Shown: one piece after another, positions 41,548-49,860 of the stretch
Position numbering within the stretch: the stretch's first letter is position 1
Layout: the number at the start of each line of letters is the position of its first letter
Assembly: GCA_910587995.1 (NCBI GenBank)
Contig: CAJUNS010000008.1
Span: 1 to 64,000, forward strand
Reading direction: 5' to 3'
From: an uncultured Oscillospiraceae bacterium
Lineage (GTDB): Bacteria > Bacillota_A > Clostridia > Oscillospirales > Acutalibacteraceae
DNA length: 64,000 nt
Notes under the pieces: model-generated
Database searches by the model: none
Seen by the model: only the letters and a program-made list of their open reading frames with translations
Told to the model about the DNA's origin: nothing
Made by a program: the position numbers and the translations under genes

Positions 41548-42579
41548 ATGAAATCCCACGCCCAGCCTGATCTGGATACCGCCCTCATGCGGGTTCTGGC
41601 CTCTTTCGCCGTGGTGCTGCTGCACCTTTCCGCCCGCTACTCCGCCGCCAGCGTGTTTTATGGCTCCCTGGCCCGGTTCTCCGTGCCGGTCTTTCTCATC
41701 ATCAGCGGCTATTACCTGCTGGGCCGGGAGTACTCCACCGCCCGCCTGTGGAAAAAGCTCCTGGCCCTTTTGGGCCAAATGCTCCTTTGGTCCGCCGCCT
41801 ACTACCTGTTCGGCCTGGCCCGGGGGACCCTCCACTGGGAGGGCCCGCGGGCGCTGGCCCGCTACCTGCTGACCATGCCCGTGCATCTGTGGTACCTTTA
41901 CGCGGCGGCGGCGCTGTATGCCTTTACGCCGGTGCTGTATGTGTTTGTCCAGCACGCCGGCCAGCGCCGGTATCTCTATGCCCTGGGGCTTACCTTTTTG
42001 CTGGGCTCCCTGGTTACCATGGCCATTCGGGCGGACTGGTGGCCCACCCTGGGCCTTATTGTCGAGGGCAAAATGCACCTGCCCTACTCCATGGGCTTTC
42101 TCTTTTTGTACCTGCTGGGGGGCTATTTCCGGCGGTACCCCCTGCCCCGGTGGGCGGTTTGGGGGCTGACCCTGGGCTGGCTGCTTTCCGTCCTGGCCAC
42201 GGCTCTGCTGACGTTGGCCCGGTCCCGCCCGGCGGGAGCCCTGGACACCCTGTGGCTCAGTTTTTTCTCGCCCTTTGCCATGCTGGGAGGCGCGGGCTGC
42301 TTTGCCTCGGCGCGGGCCTTTTTGCCCAGGCTCCGGCTGGGAGAAAGAGCCGGACGGGTTTTGCTGGAGCTGTCCCAGTGCGCCTTTGGGGTCTACCTGC
42401 TCCACCCCATGCTGGGCGAGCTCTTCGCCCCCTGGATGGAGCCCTTGGGCTGGACCTGGCTGACCATCCCCCTGCGGGCCCTGGCTGTATATGGCGCGGC
42501 GCTGGGGCTGGTCTGGCTGGCCAGGCGGTTTTGGAGCATGGCGGTCCGGCGAATCCGCCGGGCCTCAGGAAGAGCCTGA
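41548..42579 (+). CDS. Acyltransferase 3 family membrane protein
   Basis: 343 aa with about ten membrane segments. The first helix carries the family His in VVLLHLSARYS, and FSVPVFLIISGYYLLG is a recognised early motif; FGVYLLHPMLGEL marks the last conserved helix. Members transfer acetyl or similar acyl groups to sugars of exopolysaccharide, peptidoglycan or lipids. GAGG lies 11 nt before the ATG. No partner SGNH protein is adjacent, so the acceptor is unknown. Confidence 0.88.
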   Translation: MKSHAQPDLDTALMRVLASFAVVLLHLSARYSAASVFYGSLARFSVPVFLIISGYYLLGREYSTARLWKKLLALLGQMLLWSAAYYLFGLARGTLHWEGPRALARYLLTMPVHLWYLYAAAALYAFTPVLYVFVQHAGQRRYLYALGLTFLLGSLVTMAIRADWWPTLGLIVEGKMHLPYSMGFLFLYLLGGYFRRYPLPRWAVWGLTLGWLLSVLATALLTLARSRPAGALDTLWLSFFSPFAMLGGAGCFASARAFLPRLRLGERAGRVLLELSQCAFGVYLLHPMLGELFAPWMEPLGWTWLTIPLRALAVYGAALGLVWLARRFWSMAVRRIRRASGRA

Positions 42580-42587
42580 CGCCGGGT

Positions 42588-43283
42588 TCAGTCTGGACTT
42601 TGAGCCTGCGGGGGGCTTTCCCGCAGCCACTGGGTGTCCAGAGCCTCAGACAGGCTCCGCACAGAGGGAATGCCATTGGGCGCGCGGCGGCCGCTCCGGT
42701 TGAGCCAGAGGGCGGGAATGCCCAAGGCTGACGCGCCCCGCAGGTCGCCCCTCAGGGAGCCGCCTAGGGAAAGGGCCTGCTTGGGCTCCACCCCGGCCTG
42801 GCGCAGGGCCAGCTGGAACAGCTCCTTGCGGGGCTTGTAAGCCCGGGCGTCTTCACTGGTAATCAGGCCCTGGACCTTTAGCTGATGAAAGTGCAGGGCG
42901 TTCTCAATGTCCCGGCGGTCCATGTTGGCCAGCAGATACACGGGCGCCGGGCAGGCGGCCAAAAAGGCTTTGGCGTCCTCAAACAGGGGCGGCCGGACCC
43001 AGTGCTGAAAAAGAGGGAGGCTCAGCTCCTTGGCCGGAACCGGGGAGCGGAAGCGCCGCAGGGTCTTTTCCAGAACCAGCATGACCAGCTGCCGCTGAGA
43101 CTGAAAGCTGGACCCATGGGCAGAGAGCTGGGCCAGTTCAAACTTCCTCTGCCAATACCGTTCCACTTCGGCCCGGTCTTTGGCCCGGCCGGATTCCCAA
43201 ATCCTTTGGGCCATATCCGTCACCACCTGCTGGATGTTGTGCGCCACCGCGCCATAAAAACTGAGAAAAACCGCGTCAACCAT
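42588..43283 (-). CDS. HAD-like protein lacking catalytic aspartates (probable pseudoenzyme)
   Basis: 231 aa with the HAD subfamily IA layout: helical cap (about 20-100), LLANMDRRDIENAL as motif II and the motif III Lys in DARAYKPRKELF. Motif I reads VFLSFYGAV where an active enzyme has DxD-G-T, so the nucleophile Asp is Ser. Motif IV reads SLGGSLRGDLRGA, with Gly for the first Asp. A phosphatase reaction is therefore unlikely; a binding or regulatory role is possible. It converges on the acyltransferase gene, 8 nt away. Confidence 0.82.
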   Translation of the reverse strand: MVDAVFLSFYGAVAHNIQQVVTDMAQRIWESGRAKDRAEVERYWQRKFELAQLSAHGSSFQSQRQLVMLVLEKTLRRFRSPVPAKELSLPLFQHWVRPPLFEDAKAFLAACPAPVYLLANMDRRDIENALHFHQLKVQGLITSEDARAYKPRKELFQLALRQAGVEPKQALSLGGSLRGDLRGASALGIPALWLNRSGRRAPNGIPSVRSLSEALDTQWLRESPPQAQSPD

Positions 43284-43370
43284 ACTGATGTCCCTTTCGT
43301 AGCGGATTCGTCACGTACATTATGCCATCCTAACACATGAAAAAGGAAATGACAAGGGAATCCCTTTCCA

Positions 43371-43461
43371 GGGGGTGTGTCCCAACCACAGAGATAATCA
43401 CCGGTGTTCCCCCGCCCGTAGGGCGGGGGAACACGAAAAGCTCTCCGAAACGGACACTCCT
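43371..43461. repeat. Repeat family A copy
   Basis: Left end GGGGGTGTGTCCCAACCACA, core hairpin CCCCCGCCC/GGGCGGGGG and right end GAAACGGACACTCC. It matches the full-length copy at 53,828 over nearly its whole length. Confidence 0.88.
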
Positions 43462-43565
43462 CCTTTCCAAATGGGAGACAAAGCTGGGCATAGCCCACAA
43501 TGGAACGGCGGACAAAGGATGGAGCCCAGAGGGTGTGGCTTCCAGTTCCTTTGTCCGCCGCCGGC

Positions 43566-43988
43566 TTACATGGAGCGCCGTCCGTTTTGGTTGGGATGGG
43601 GCAGAATGTTATAGTTGAACCGTGGCCTTTCGTTGGGCATAAAGAAATAGACGAATTTGACGGAGAAAATGTCGCAAACAATAAAGTTGTTCACCGGCTC
43701 GTCGTACAGGGTGACAAAGCTGCGGCCCACCAGGTAGAGCATGCCCTGCTTGCGCACAATCTCCCCGGTGCCGATGAGGAACTCGATGACCACGAAATTT
43801 CCAATGTTCTGGGACAAAATGGCCTGCATGGAGCCCCGCATCTCCTCCGTGTCAAAGTTCTCCTGGGGCAGATGCTCAAAATTGTCCATCTGGGCCGCTC
43901 CATCGGCCTCGGCAATGTAGTCCGCCCGGCCATGGACCCGGCGCATTCCGGCGGAGTTCCGTCCGCATTCCCTTTGGTTGTTCATCAT
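43566..43988 (-). CDS. GerQ-like spore coat/germination protein
   Basis: 140 aa behind GGGAGGT. The N-terminal ~50 residues are polar; the C-terminal ~75 (MQAILSQNIGNFVVIEFLIG, then GRSFVTLYD and CDIFSVKFV) follow the pattern of GerQ's Sm-like domain: short helix, hydrophobic strands, a central glycine. In Bacillus GerQ is encoded next to cwlJ and is needed for CwlJ to work on the spore. The upstream neighbour here is a CwlJ-type hydrolase, which supports the call. Similarity is pattern-level only. Confidence 0.6.
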   Translation of the reverse strand: MMNNQRECGRNSAGMRRVHGRADYIAEADGAAQMDNFEHLPQENFDTEEMRGSMQAILSQNIGNFVVIEFLIGTGEIVRKQGMLYLVGRSFVTLYDEPVNNFIVCDIFSVKFVYFFMPNERPRFNYNILPHPNQNGRRSM

Positions 43989-44044
43989 AGTAATGACCTC
44001 CCCTGTGTGATATGGTTAACGCCTTTCAAAAAAAGAACTGCTTT

Positions 44045-44166
44045 GTTTACTATAGTTAACGCGGTTCAAAAGAGATGATACCTCTTTTGAACCTGGCGGC
44101 ATGGGCACGCCCGCGCCGCCCTGCTTGAAAATCGGTAAATACCGGTTTTCAAGCGCGTTTACTATA
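44045..44166. repeat. Repeat family B copy 1 (three-hairpin composite)
   Basis: Three adjacent palindromes: GGTTCAAAAGAG/CTCTTTTGAACC, a GC core GGCGGC...GCCGCC around GGGCACGCCC, and GCTTGAAAA/TTTTCAAGC. It ends with GCGTTTACTATA. Short GTTAACGC direct repeats lie at its left edge (44,016 and 44,055). The second copy is at 51,797-51,889 in the opposite orientation. Confidence 0.82.
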
Positions 44167-44175
44167 TTGTCCGGC

Positions 44176-44610
44176 TCAGGTCTCCGCGTAGCGCTCGGTG
44201 GGGTTGTAGAAGCAGTGGTCCCCCAGGCGGATGACAAAGCGCCCCACAGGAGAGGGAAAATTCTCCCGGCAGGTGGGCAGAAAGGGGTTGAAGTACCACA
44301 GGGCAAAGCCCAGGTTGGTTAGGCGGTTGCCCGCAATGGCCCAGTCGGCGATGCTGTAGTGCACGTCGGTGGGGCGCATGTTGTAGATGTTCTGCATGTT
44401 GTACTGCCCGCCCACCATCTCCATGACGCAGGTAAACTGCCGGGGCTGGTACACCACCTCCCGGATGGTCAGCAGCCGCCCGTATTCTCCATAGGTAACC
44501 TGCACCCGGTTCATTACCACGCAGGCCACCGCCCGCATGCCGGTGTCGCCCTCGCCGCCCGCCTCGCACTCAATGATGCGGGCCAGAATCTCCCGATCGG
44601 AAAACGCCAT
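44176..44610 (-). CDS. cwlJ: Cell wall hydrolase, CwlJ/SleB type (Hydrolase_2)
   Basis: 144 aa from ATG 44610, behind AAGGGGGGA. It has no signal peptide, as in CwlJ. The catalytic Glu is in ARIIECEAGGEG; ACVVMNRVQ, PRQFTCVME and GDHCFYNPTERYAE are the later family motifs. CwlJ is a spore-cortex-lytic enzyme activated by calcium dipicolinate during germination, and the same window encodes dipicolinate synthase. The GerQ-like gene lies downstream on the same strand, across repeat B. Confidence 0.88.
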   Translation of the reverse strand: MAFSDREILARIIECEAGGEGDTGMRAVACVVMNRVQVTYGEYGRLLTIREVVYQPRQFTCVMEMVGGQYNMQNIYNMRPTDVHYSIADWAIAGNRLTNLGFALWYFNPFLPTCRENFPSPVGRFVIRLGDHCFYNPTERYAET

Positions 44611-44677
44611 GAGTGGAATCCCCCCTTGTGTGCTCCAAATATATGCGCGGGGACAGGGCGCGTATGCCAAAAAGCTG

Positions 44678-44711
44678 GAAAAAAGAACAGCTCCCCTAAA
44701 ACCAGGGGAGC
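44678..44711 (-). terminator. Terminator after the AraC-type regulator
   Basis: GCTCCCCT (44,690-44,697) pairs with AGGGGAGC (44,704-44,711); on the minus strand TGTTCTTTTTTCC follows. Confidence 0.78.
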
Positions 44712-44727
44712 CATCCTTTTCTACTTT

Positions 44728-45597
44728 TTAGCCACCGGAATCCAAATTTCCCACACATAGCTTTCTGACTGGGCCGTCTCCCGGCGGAAAGGACTGCAAG
44801 TGGGGAACCGCCTCGTCCCGCCGCCATCCGCTTTGGGGGAGCCACTCGGTTAAAATGCGGGTATAGGCCTTGGGAACATGGGGATAGCCTGTGGGCGAGG
44901 CAATGGGGAACACGGCCCATGTGGCCGCCGGAACCTCCTCCACCGCCATGCCCTCCGGCCTTACGCCTCTGTACTGGGCGCCAATTATAGTCCGCATCCT
45001 GCCGCCTTCCGTGTGGAAGCGGTATGCCGCCACCTGCCAGAAGGGCCCGGTGTACAGGCTGTCCCCTCCGCCGCCGTTGTAGAGCCGGGGGTTGCAGCGG
45101 TCCATAAACTCCCGCCATAGGGGAGTCAGGGCGTCGTCCGAGCCGCACTCTGGGTCTTCCCAGCCAGACAGGCCCACAATCTGGAAGGCTTCCCGCTTCT
45201 CAATGCGAAACTCCATAGCATGCTCTCCTCGAATGGTTAGTAGAAAAGAGACGGGCGGATAGGTTTTCAGCAGGACGCCCTCCCGCCGCGCGGCCGAGGG
45301 GGCCGCTCCTTGGAGCTCCTTAAAGGCCCGGGCGAAAGCGGAGGGGGAATCATAGCCGTACTTCAGGGCAATGTCAATCACCTTCCCCTTTCCCTGCCTC
45401 AGGTCAAAGGCCGCCTGGGTCAGCCTCCTGCGCCGGATATACTCGGACACAGGGACTCCTGCCACGAAAGAGAACACCCGGGAGAATTCGTAAACGGAGC
45501 AGCCTACCATCCGGGCCATATCCTCATAGCGGATGGCGCCGCTCAGATTTTTCTCCATGTATTCCACCGCCTGGTTAAGCCCGCTGAGCCAGTCCAT
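44728..45597 (-). CDS. AraC-family regulator with GyrI-like effector domain
   Basis: 289 aa. The N-terminal AraC DNA-binding domain (about 5-105) has two helix-turn-helix units: ARMVGCSVYEFSRVFSF and IALKYGYDSPSAFARAFKEL. The C-terminal domain (about 125-285) is GyrI-like, marked by IVGLSGW at its start and a late PGDGPVRKLCVG segment, and probably binds a small hydrophobic ligand. This order is that of the Rob/SoxS-related multidrug-sensing group. No target gene is adjacent. Confidence 0.9.
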   Translation of the reverse strand: MDWLSGLNQAVEYMEKNLSGAIRYEDMARMVGCSVYEFSRVFSFVAGVPVSEYIRRRRLTQAAFDLRQGKGKVIDIALKYGYDSPSAFARAFKELQGAAPSAARREGVLLKTYPPVSFLLTIRGEHAMEFRIEKREAFQIVGLSGWEDPECGSDDALTPLWREFMDRCNPRLYNGGGGDSLYTGPFWQVAAYRFHTEGGRMRTIIGAQYRGVRPEGMAVEEVPAATWAVFPIASPTGYPHVPKAYTRILTEWLPQSGWRRDEAVPHLQSFPPGDGPVRKLCVGNLDSGG

Positions 45598-45640
45598 ACC
45601 ATCTCTCCTCTCTGAGAACAGGATAACTCTTTATAGGAAA

Positions 45641-45677
45641 AAAAGCGCCGCATTTCATGCAGAATGCGGGCGCTTTT
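45641..45677 (-). terminator. Terminator of the brkB-Nudix-rimO-pgsA operon
   Basis: AAAAGCGCCGCATT pairs with AATGCGGGCGCTTTT (one bulge). The minus strand ends in a run of seven T residues, 11 nt after the pgsA stop. Confidence 0.82.
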
Positions 45678-45687
45678 GCATGGACGC

Positions 45688-46263
45688 CTATCCCTTGATC
45701 GCGTCCACATTATCCTTGATGTAAATTACGCCGGAAACCACCGTCACCGCCGCCACGGCCCAGCAAAGGACCTGGGCGGCCATGGAAACGGCCATTTCAT
45801 GGGTAGGGCCGGAGAGGGCCGCCGCGAAATAGTAGAACAGAATGGTGAGCATTTGCAGCACGGTTTTTACCTTGCCCCACATGTTGGCCGCAATCACCTT
45901 TTGGCCCGCCGCCGCCAGCATCCGAATGCCCGCCACGGCGAACTCCCGGAACAGCACCACCGCCAGCACCACCGGACTGCACACCCCGTCCACGGCCATG
46001 TAGATCAGGGCGGCGGTGGTGAGCATTTTATCCGCCAGGGGGTCGGCAAACTTGCCGAAATCCGTAACCAAATTGTGCTTGCGGGCCAGGTAGCCATCTA
46101 AAAAGTCCGTCAGGCTGGCAATGGCAAATACCGCCCCGGCCACGCAGGACCATAAGGGGCTGAAATCCTCCCGGCCATAGTGGGAGGCCGCCGCGAACAC
46201 CATGAACACAGGCACCAGCGCCACCCGCAGCATGGTCAGCTGATTGGGCAGGTTCCATTTCAT
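45688..46263 (-). CDS. pgsA: CDP-diacylglycerol-glycerol-3-phosphate 3-phosphatidyltransferase
   Basis: 191 aa from ATG 46263, behind GAAAGGGGG. CDP-alcohol phosphatidyltransferase motif D-G-x2-A-R-x8-G-x3-D-x3-D is visible as DFLDGYLARKHN...GKFADPLADK. About five membrane helices. It makes phosphatidylglycerol phosphate, the first committed step to PG and cardiolipin. It starts 14 nt after the rimO stop. Confidence 0.95.
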   Translation of the reverse strand: MKWNLPNQLTMLRVALVPVFMVFAAASHYGREDFSPLWSCVAGAVFAIASLTDFLDGYLARKHNLVTDFGKFADPLADKMLTTAALIYMAVDGVCSPVVLAVVLFREFAVAGIRMLAAAGQKVIAANMWGKVKTVLQMLTILFYYFAAALSGPTHEMAVSMAAQVLCWAVAAVTVVSGVIYIKDNVDAIKG

Positions 46264-46277
46264 GCCGCCGCCCCCTT

Positions 46278-47606
46278 TCAAACCAGACTCCCGGTCAGGT
46301 CGCCGTTCATCCAGCCCTCAATCTCCACCTGGACAAAATGCCCCAGCGCCGGACGCCTGCCGTTTGTGGTGAAGAACACTTTGCCATCCACATCCGGCGC
46401 GTTCCGATAGGACCGGCCGAACCAGCACTCGGCGTACCGGTCGAAGCCCTCCACCAGCACCTCCAGGGTCTGGCCCACATAGCCCTGGCATTTGCGGTCC
46501 ATACTATCAATCTGGGTGTCCATAATGATCTCCGCCCGGCGTTCCTTTTCCTCCTGGTCCACCTGGTCCGGCAGCTCCGCCGCGGGGGTGTCCTCCTCCT
46601 GCGAGTAGGGGAAGCAGCCCAGCCAGTCAAAGCCCGTTTCTTTCACAAACTCCGCCAGCTCTGTAAAGTCCTCTTCCGTCTCCCCGGGGAAGCCTGTAAT
46701 CAGGGTGGTGCGCAAAACCACACCGGGTACCTTTGCCCGGATTTTTTCAATGAGCGCCGCCAGAGAGTCCCGGTCCCCCCGGCGGTTCATGGCCCGCAAA
46801 ATCTTTCCGGAGCAGTGCTGCAAGGGCAGGTCGATGTAGGGAAGCACCTTTTCTTCCTGGGCCATCACCTCTAAAAGCCCGTCCGTGATGGCGTCCGGGT
46901 AGCAGTAAAGCACCCGCAGCCAGCGCAGGTCCTCGATCTGGCAGAGCCGCCGGAGCAGCTCCGCCAGGGAGTAGGCGCCATAAAGGTCGATGCCATACCG
47001 TGTGGTGTCCTGGGCGATGAGCACCAATTCCTTGGCCCCATCCGCCACAAGGGCCCGGGCCTCCGCCTCAATGTCCTCCATCGGGCGGCTCCGGTAGCCG
47101 CCCCGGATGAGGGGAATGGCGCAGTAAGAGCAGCGGTTGCCGCAGCCCTCGGCGATTTTTAGGTAGGCGGACCAGCTGGGGGTGGTCAGCTCTCTTTCGC
47201 CGCACAGGGGCAGCTTGTCCTTGGGGGGGAAAGCCTCTACGCTCCCTTCATCCAGCAGCCGCCGCAGGTAAGCGGCGGGGTCCGCGTTGGCCCCAATGCC
47301 CAGCACGCCGTCCAGCTCGGGAATTTCTTTCCGCATTTCCTGCTGGTAGCGCTCCGCCATGCAGCCCGTGGCCACCAGCTTTTTAATGCGGCCCTCTTTC
47401 TTAAGGAGCGCCAGCTCTAAAATCTCGTCGATGGATTCTTTTTTTGCGCTCTCAATAAAGCCGCAGGTGTTGACAATGGCCACATCGGCCATGGCCACGT
47501 CGTCTACCAGCTCATAGCCCGCCGCCTTCAGCGAGGCCATAAAGACCTCTCCGTCCACTTGGTTCTTGGCGCAGCCCAGGCTAATCATTCCAACCTTTAC
47601 CGGCAT
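46278..47606 (-). CDS. rimO: Ribosomal protein S12 methylthiotransferase
   Basis: 442 aa from ATG 47606, behind GGGAGGT. N-terminal UPF0004 domain with cysteines in SLGCAKNQVD, NTCGF and ATGCMAE; radical SAM CxxxCxxC in GNRCSYCAIP (first Cys in EGCGNRC); C-terminal TRAM domain (about 375-440). It adds methylthio to Asp88/89 of S12. The SLGCAKNxVD start separates RimO from MiaB. Confidence 0.95.
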   Translation of the reverse strand: MPVKVGMISLGCAKNQVDGEVFMASLKAAGYELVDDVAMADVAIVNTCGFIESAKKESIDEILELALLKKEGRIKKLVATGCMAERYQQEMRKEIPELDGVLGIGANADPAAYLRRLLDEGSVEAFPPKDKLPLCGERELTTPSWSAYLKIAEGCGNRCSYCAIPLIRGGYRSRPMEDIEAEARALVADGAKELVLIAQDTTRYGIDLYGAYSLAELLRRLCQIEDLRWLRVLYCYPDAITDGLLEVMAQEEKVLPYIDLPLQHCSGKILRAMNRRGDRDSLAALIEKIRAKVPGVVLRTTLITGFPGETEEDFTELAEFVKETGFDWLGCFPYSQEEDTPAAELPDQVDQEEKERRAEIIMDTQIDSMDRKCQGYVGQTLEVLVEGFDRYAECWFGRSYRNAPDVDGKVFFTTNGRRPALGHFVQVEIEGWMNGDLTGSLV

Positions 47607-47607
47607 C

Positions 47608-48663
47608 TTAAAAACCTCCCTCATGATTTGGCGCGGCAAAGGCCCGCACCAAGCCAAAGAATTCCTTTGTGTCAGTCCCGGCCCAGATCTCTCCGGCCCG
47701 AACCTTGTCCTCCCACTCTTCCAGGGAAAACCACCGGGCGTCTACGGTCTCTCCCGGCTGAAGCCTCACCCCGCTGGCGGGAATGTCCCGGCGCAGGGCG
47801 TATACATCCAGCAGTTCGCCTCCGTCGGAAAACCTGCCTTGAACCCGCAGAATAAATTGCAGCTCCTGGGGGCTGGCCGCGATTCCCGTCTCCTCCCGCA
47901 GCTCCCGCACCGCCCCCTGCAAGCTGGTCTCCCCAGCCAGGGCGCTTCCGCCGGGGCATTCCCAGGTATGGGGAAGCACCTCTTTTTCTGGACTGCGCAG
48001 GGTGCAGAGGATCTGTCCCGAAGCGTTATAAATTACCACGGCGGCGGCCAGACAGAATTCCCCGGGCAGCAAGTCCGTGCCCCGCCGGTGGAGGCGTCCG
48101 GTGGAACGTCCCCCGGCGTCATAGATGTCCAGCAGCTCCGGGGCGGGGGCCTCCGCCAAAGCCCGCACAGCGGCAAAGAACTGGTCCGTGTAGGCTCCGG
48201 CCAAGATCTCCCCGGCCCGGGCCTTTTTCTCCCACAGGTCCAGATCCACCCACTGGGCGCCGTCCACCTCGCCAGGCTGCAAAACCGCGCTCTCCGCCGG
48301 AAAATCCCGCCGCAGGCCATAGACGTCCATGAAAAATCCCTCCGCGTTTAGGCCTTCCGCCTTTCTCCGGCAGAGAAACCGCAGTTCGTCCGGCACGGCC
48401 TGAATGCCCGTCTCTTCCCAGAGCTCCCGCACAGCGGCCGCGCGGCTCTCCTCCCCGGCCAAGACCCCGCCGCCGGGGTTTTCCCACATACCGGGCATTT
48501 GGCGCTTGGCCTGGCTTCGCAGGGTGCAGAACACCTGCCCCGCCTTGTTGACGATCACCACGGTCACCGCCAGGTGGTAGTCCCCAGGGGCCAGGGGTTT
48601 TTCCCGGGGCTGGGTGCGGCCGGTGGGCCTGCCCTCTCCATCGTAAATGTCCCAAAGTTCCAC
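47608..48663 (-). CDS. Tandem Nudix hydrolase (two fused domains)
   Basis: 351 aa made of two ~175-residue repeats, each beginning LWDIYDGEGRPTGRT or LLDIYDAGGRSTGRL and each with an intact Nudix box (REL-x-EE-x-G: VRELWEETGI, VRELREETGI). Both halves are like YfcD/isopentenyl-diphosphate-isomerase-type Nudix proteins. Both glutamate sets are present, so both sites may act. The substrate is unknown. Stop and rimO start are separated by one base, and its start overlaps the brkB stop. Confidence 0.88.
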   Translation of the reverse strand: MELWDIYDGEGRPTGRTQPREKPLAPGDYHLAVTVVIVNKAGQVFCTLRSQAKRQMPGMWENPGGGVLAGEESRAAAVRELWEETGIQAVPDELRFLCRRKAEGLNAEGFFMDVYGLRRDFPAESAVLQPGEVDGAQWVDLDLWEKKARAGEILAGAYTDQFFAAVRALAEAPAPELLDIYDAGGRSTGRLHRRGTDLLPGEFCLAAAVVIYNASGQILCTLRSPEKEVLPHTWECPGGSALAGETSLQGAVRELREETGIAASPQELQFILRVQGRFSDGGELLDVYALRRDIPASGVRLQPGETVDARWFSLEEWEDKVRAGEIWAGTDTKEFFGLVRAFAAPNHEGGF

Positions 48664-49577
48664 TATTCATCCTCCCCTTCCGGCTTTGACCCGGCGGTGG
48701 ATTGGGTGCCGGCCGGGACGCGCTTGATTTTATATTTCTTCGGCTTCCTGTGCCACAGGGCCCGCAGGTCCTTCTTTACGCCGCTGGTTTCCAGCCAAAC
48801 GCTGACCTCGCCGCCTAAAAACAGAATATACATACAGGAAAACAGCCAAAACATCAAAATGACCAGCGTGGCCAGGCTGCCGTAGATGGAAAAATTGGAA
48901 AAATTTTCTACAAACAGCGAAAAGAAGAAGGAAAACAGCACCCAGCCGCCCGCCCCAAAGGCCGCGCCCGCCAGGTTGTGGCGGAACTTGACCCGGCGCT
49001 TTGGGACAAAATTGTACAGCAGCGTAAAAAAGCCGAAAAGCAGCACAAAGCTTACCAGAGATTTAAATTTCATGAGCAAAGCGGCAAACAGGGGCCAGCG
49101 GTCCAAAAGAAACTTGTAAATGGTGGAGCCGAAAACCAGCAGCAGGGCCGCGGCCAAAATTACAATGGCCAGCATAAGCACATAGACCACAGCCATAACC
49201 CGCAGAGCTACCAGATTCCGGCCTTTTTTTCCGCCGTAAATCTGGTCCAGGCCCTTAATGACCGCCACCATGCCCATGGAGGAGGACCACACCGCCGTAA
49301 TCACCGCCGCGGGCAGAACGCCGCTGGAGTCGATGGGGCTGGGGATGACCTCAGACAGAGCGGAGGAAAACACAGCGGGCAGCTGGTCCAGAGCAGCCTC
49401 AACCATGGAAAGGCCGGAGGAAAAGTGCACGCGCTGCATCAGCGTCAGCAAAAAGGCCAGAAAGGGCAGAAAGGAGGTGATGAGGAAGAAAGCCCCATGG
49501 GCGGCGGAGGAATCCAGCCGGTCCACCCGGGCGCGGTTGACGAACCAGGCGATGTGTTTTTTCAAAAAAGGGAGCAT
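48663..49577 (-). CDS. YihY/BrkB family inner membrane protein
   Basis: 304 aa from ATG 49577, AAGGAGG upstream. Six membrane segments of the YihY (formerly tRNA-processing RNase BN) family, with AAHGAFFLITSFLPFLAFLL early, and LVALRVMAVVYVLMLAIVIL and GAAFGAGGWVLFSFFFSL later. The role is unsure; members have been linked to transport. The C-terminal tail is charged. First gene of the four-gene operon. Confidence 0.9.
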   Translation of the reverse strand: MLPFLKKHIAWFVNRARVDRLDSSAAHGAFFLITSFLPFLAFLLTLMQRVHFSSGLSMVEAALDQLPAVFSSALSEVIPSPIDSSGVLPAAVITAVWSSSMGMVAVIKGLDQIYGGKKGRNLVALRVMAVVYVLMLAIVILAAALLLVFGSTIYKFLLDRWPLFAALLMKFKSLVSFVLLFGFFTLLYNFVPKRRVKFRHNLAGAAFGAGGWVLFSFFFSLFVENFSNFSIYGSLATLVILMFWLFSCMYILFLGGEVSVWLETSGVKKDLRALWHRKPKKYKIKRVPAGTQSTAGSKPEGEDE

Positions 49578-49626
49578 GGGGGCCTCCTTGGAGAGAGAAG
49601 TGGGGAGGGATGGACACTTTGGGTTC

Positions 49627-49635
49627 ATTATAACA
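49627..49635 (-). promoter_or_regulatory. Extended -10 promoter for the brkB operon
   Basis: Minus strand TG-T-TATAAT, 50 nt before the brkB ATG. The -35 position reads TAGCAA. Confidence 0.5.
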
Positions 49636-49686
49636 CAGTTTGTCCAGATTTGCTACACGAAAAATGGGGACAGGCTTCCCGGCCAT

Positions 49687-49775
49687 GGGAGTGCCCATTT
49701 CCAGGAGCTTTTCGTGTTCCCTCACCATAAGGGCAGGGGTACACAGATGGTCCTCTCTGTGGTTGGGACCATCCC
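49687..49775. repeat. Repeat family A copy, reversed and diverged
   Basis: Reverse complement of the family: GGGAGTGCCC end, AGGAGCTTTTCGTGTTCCCT, a decayed core hairpin and TCTGTGGTTGGGAC at the other end. It lies just upstream of the asnA promoter. Confidence 0.78.
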
Positions 49776-49790
49776 CCGGTCATTGTCCCC

Positions 49791-49819
49791 TGGACAAATG
49801 GCGTTTTTTGTGTTATGCT
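49791..49819 (+). promoter_or_regulatory. Sigma-A promoter for asnA
   Basis: TGGACA (49791-49796), 17-bp spacer, TATGCT (49814-49819), about 40 nt before the ATG. Confidence 0.6.
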
Positions 49820-49860
49820 GTAATCAATTTCTTACCTTACCCGAAAGGCTGTGAACCCTT

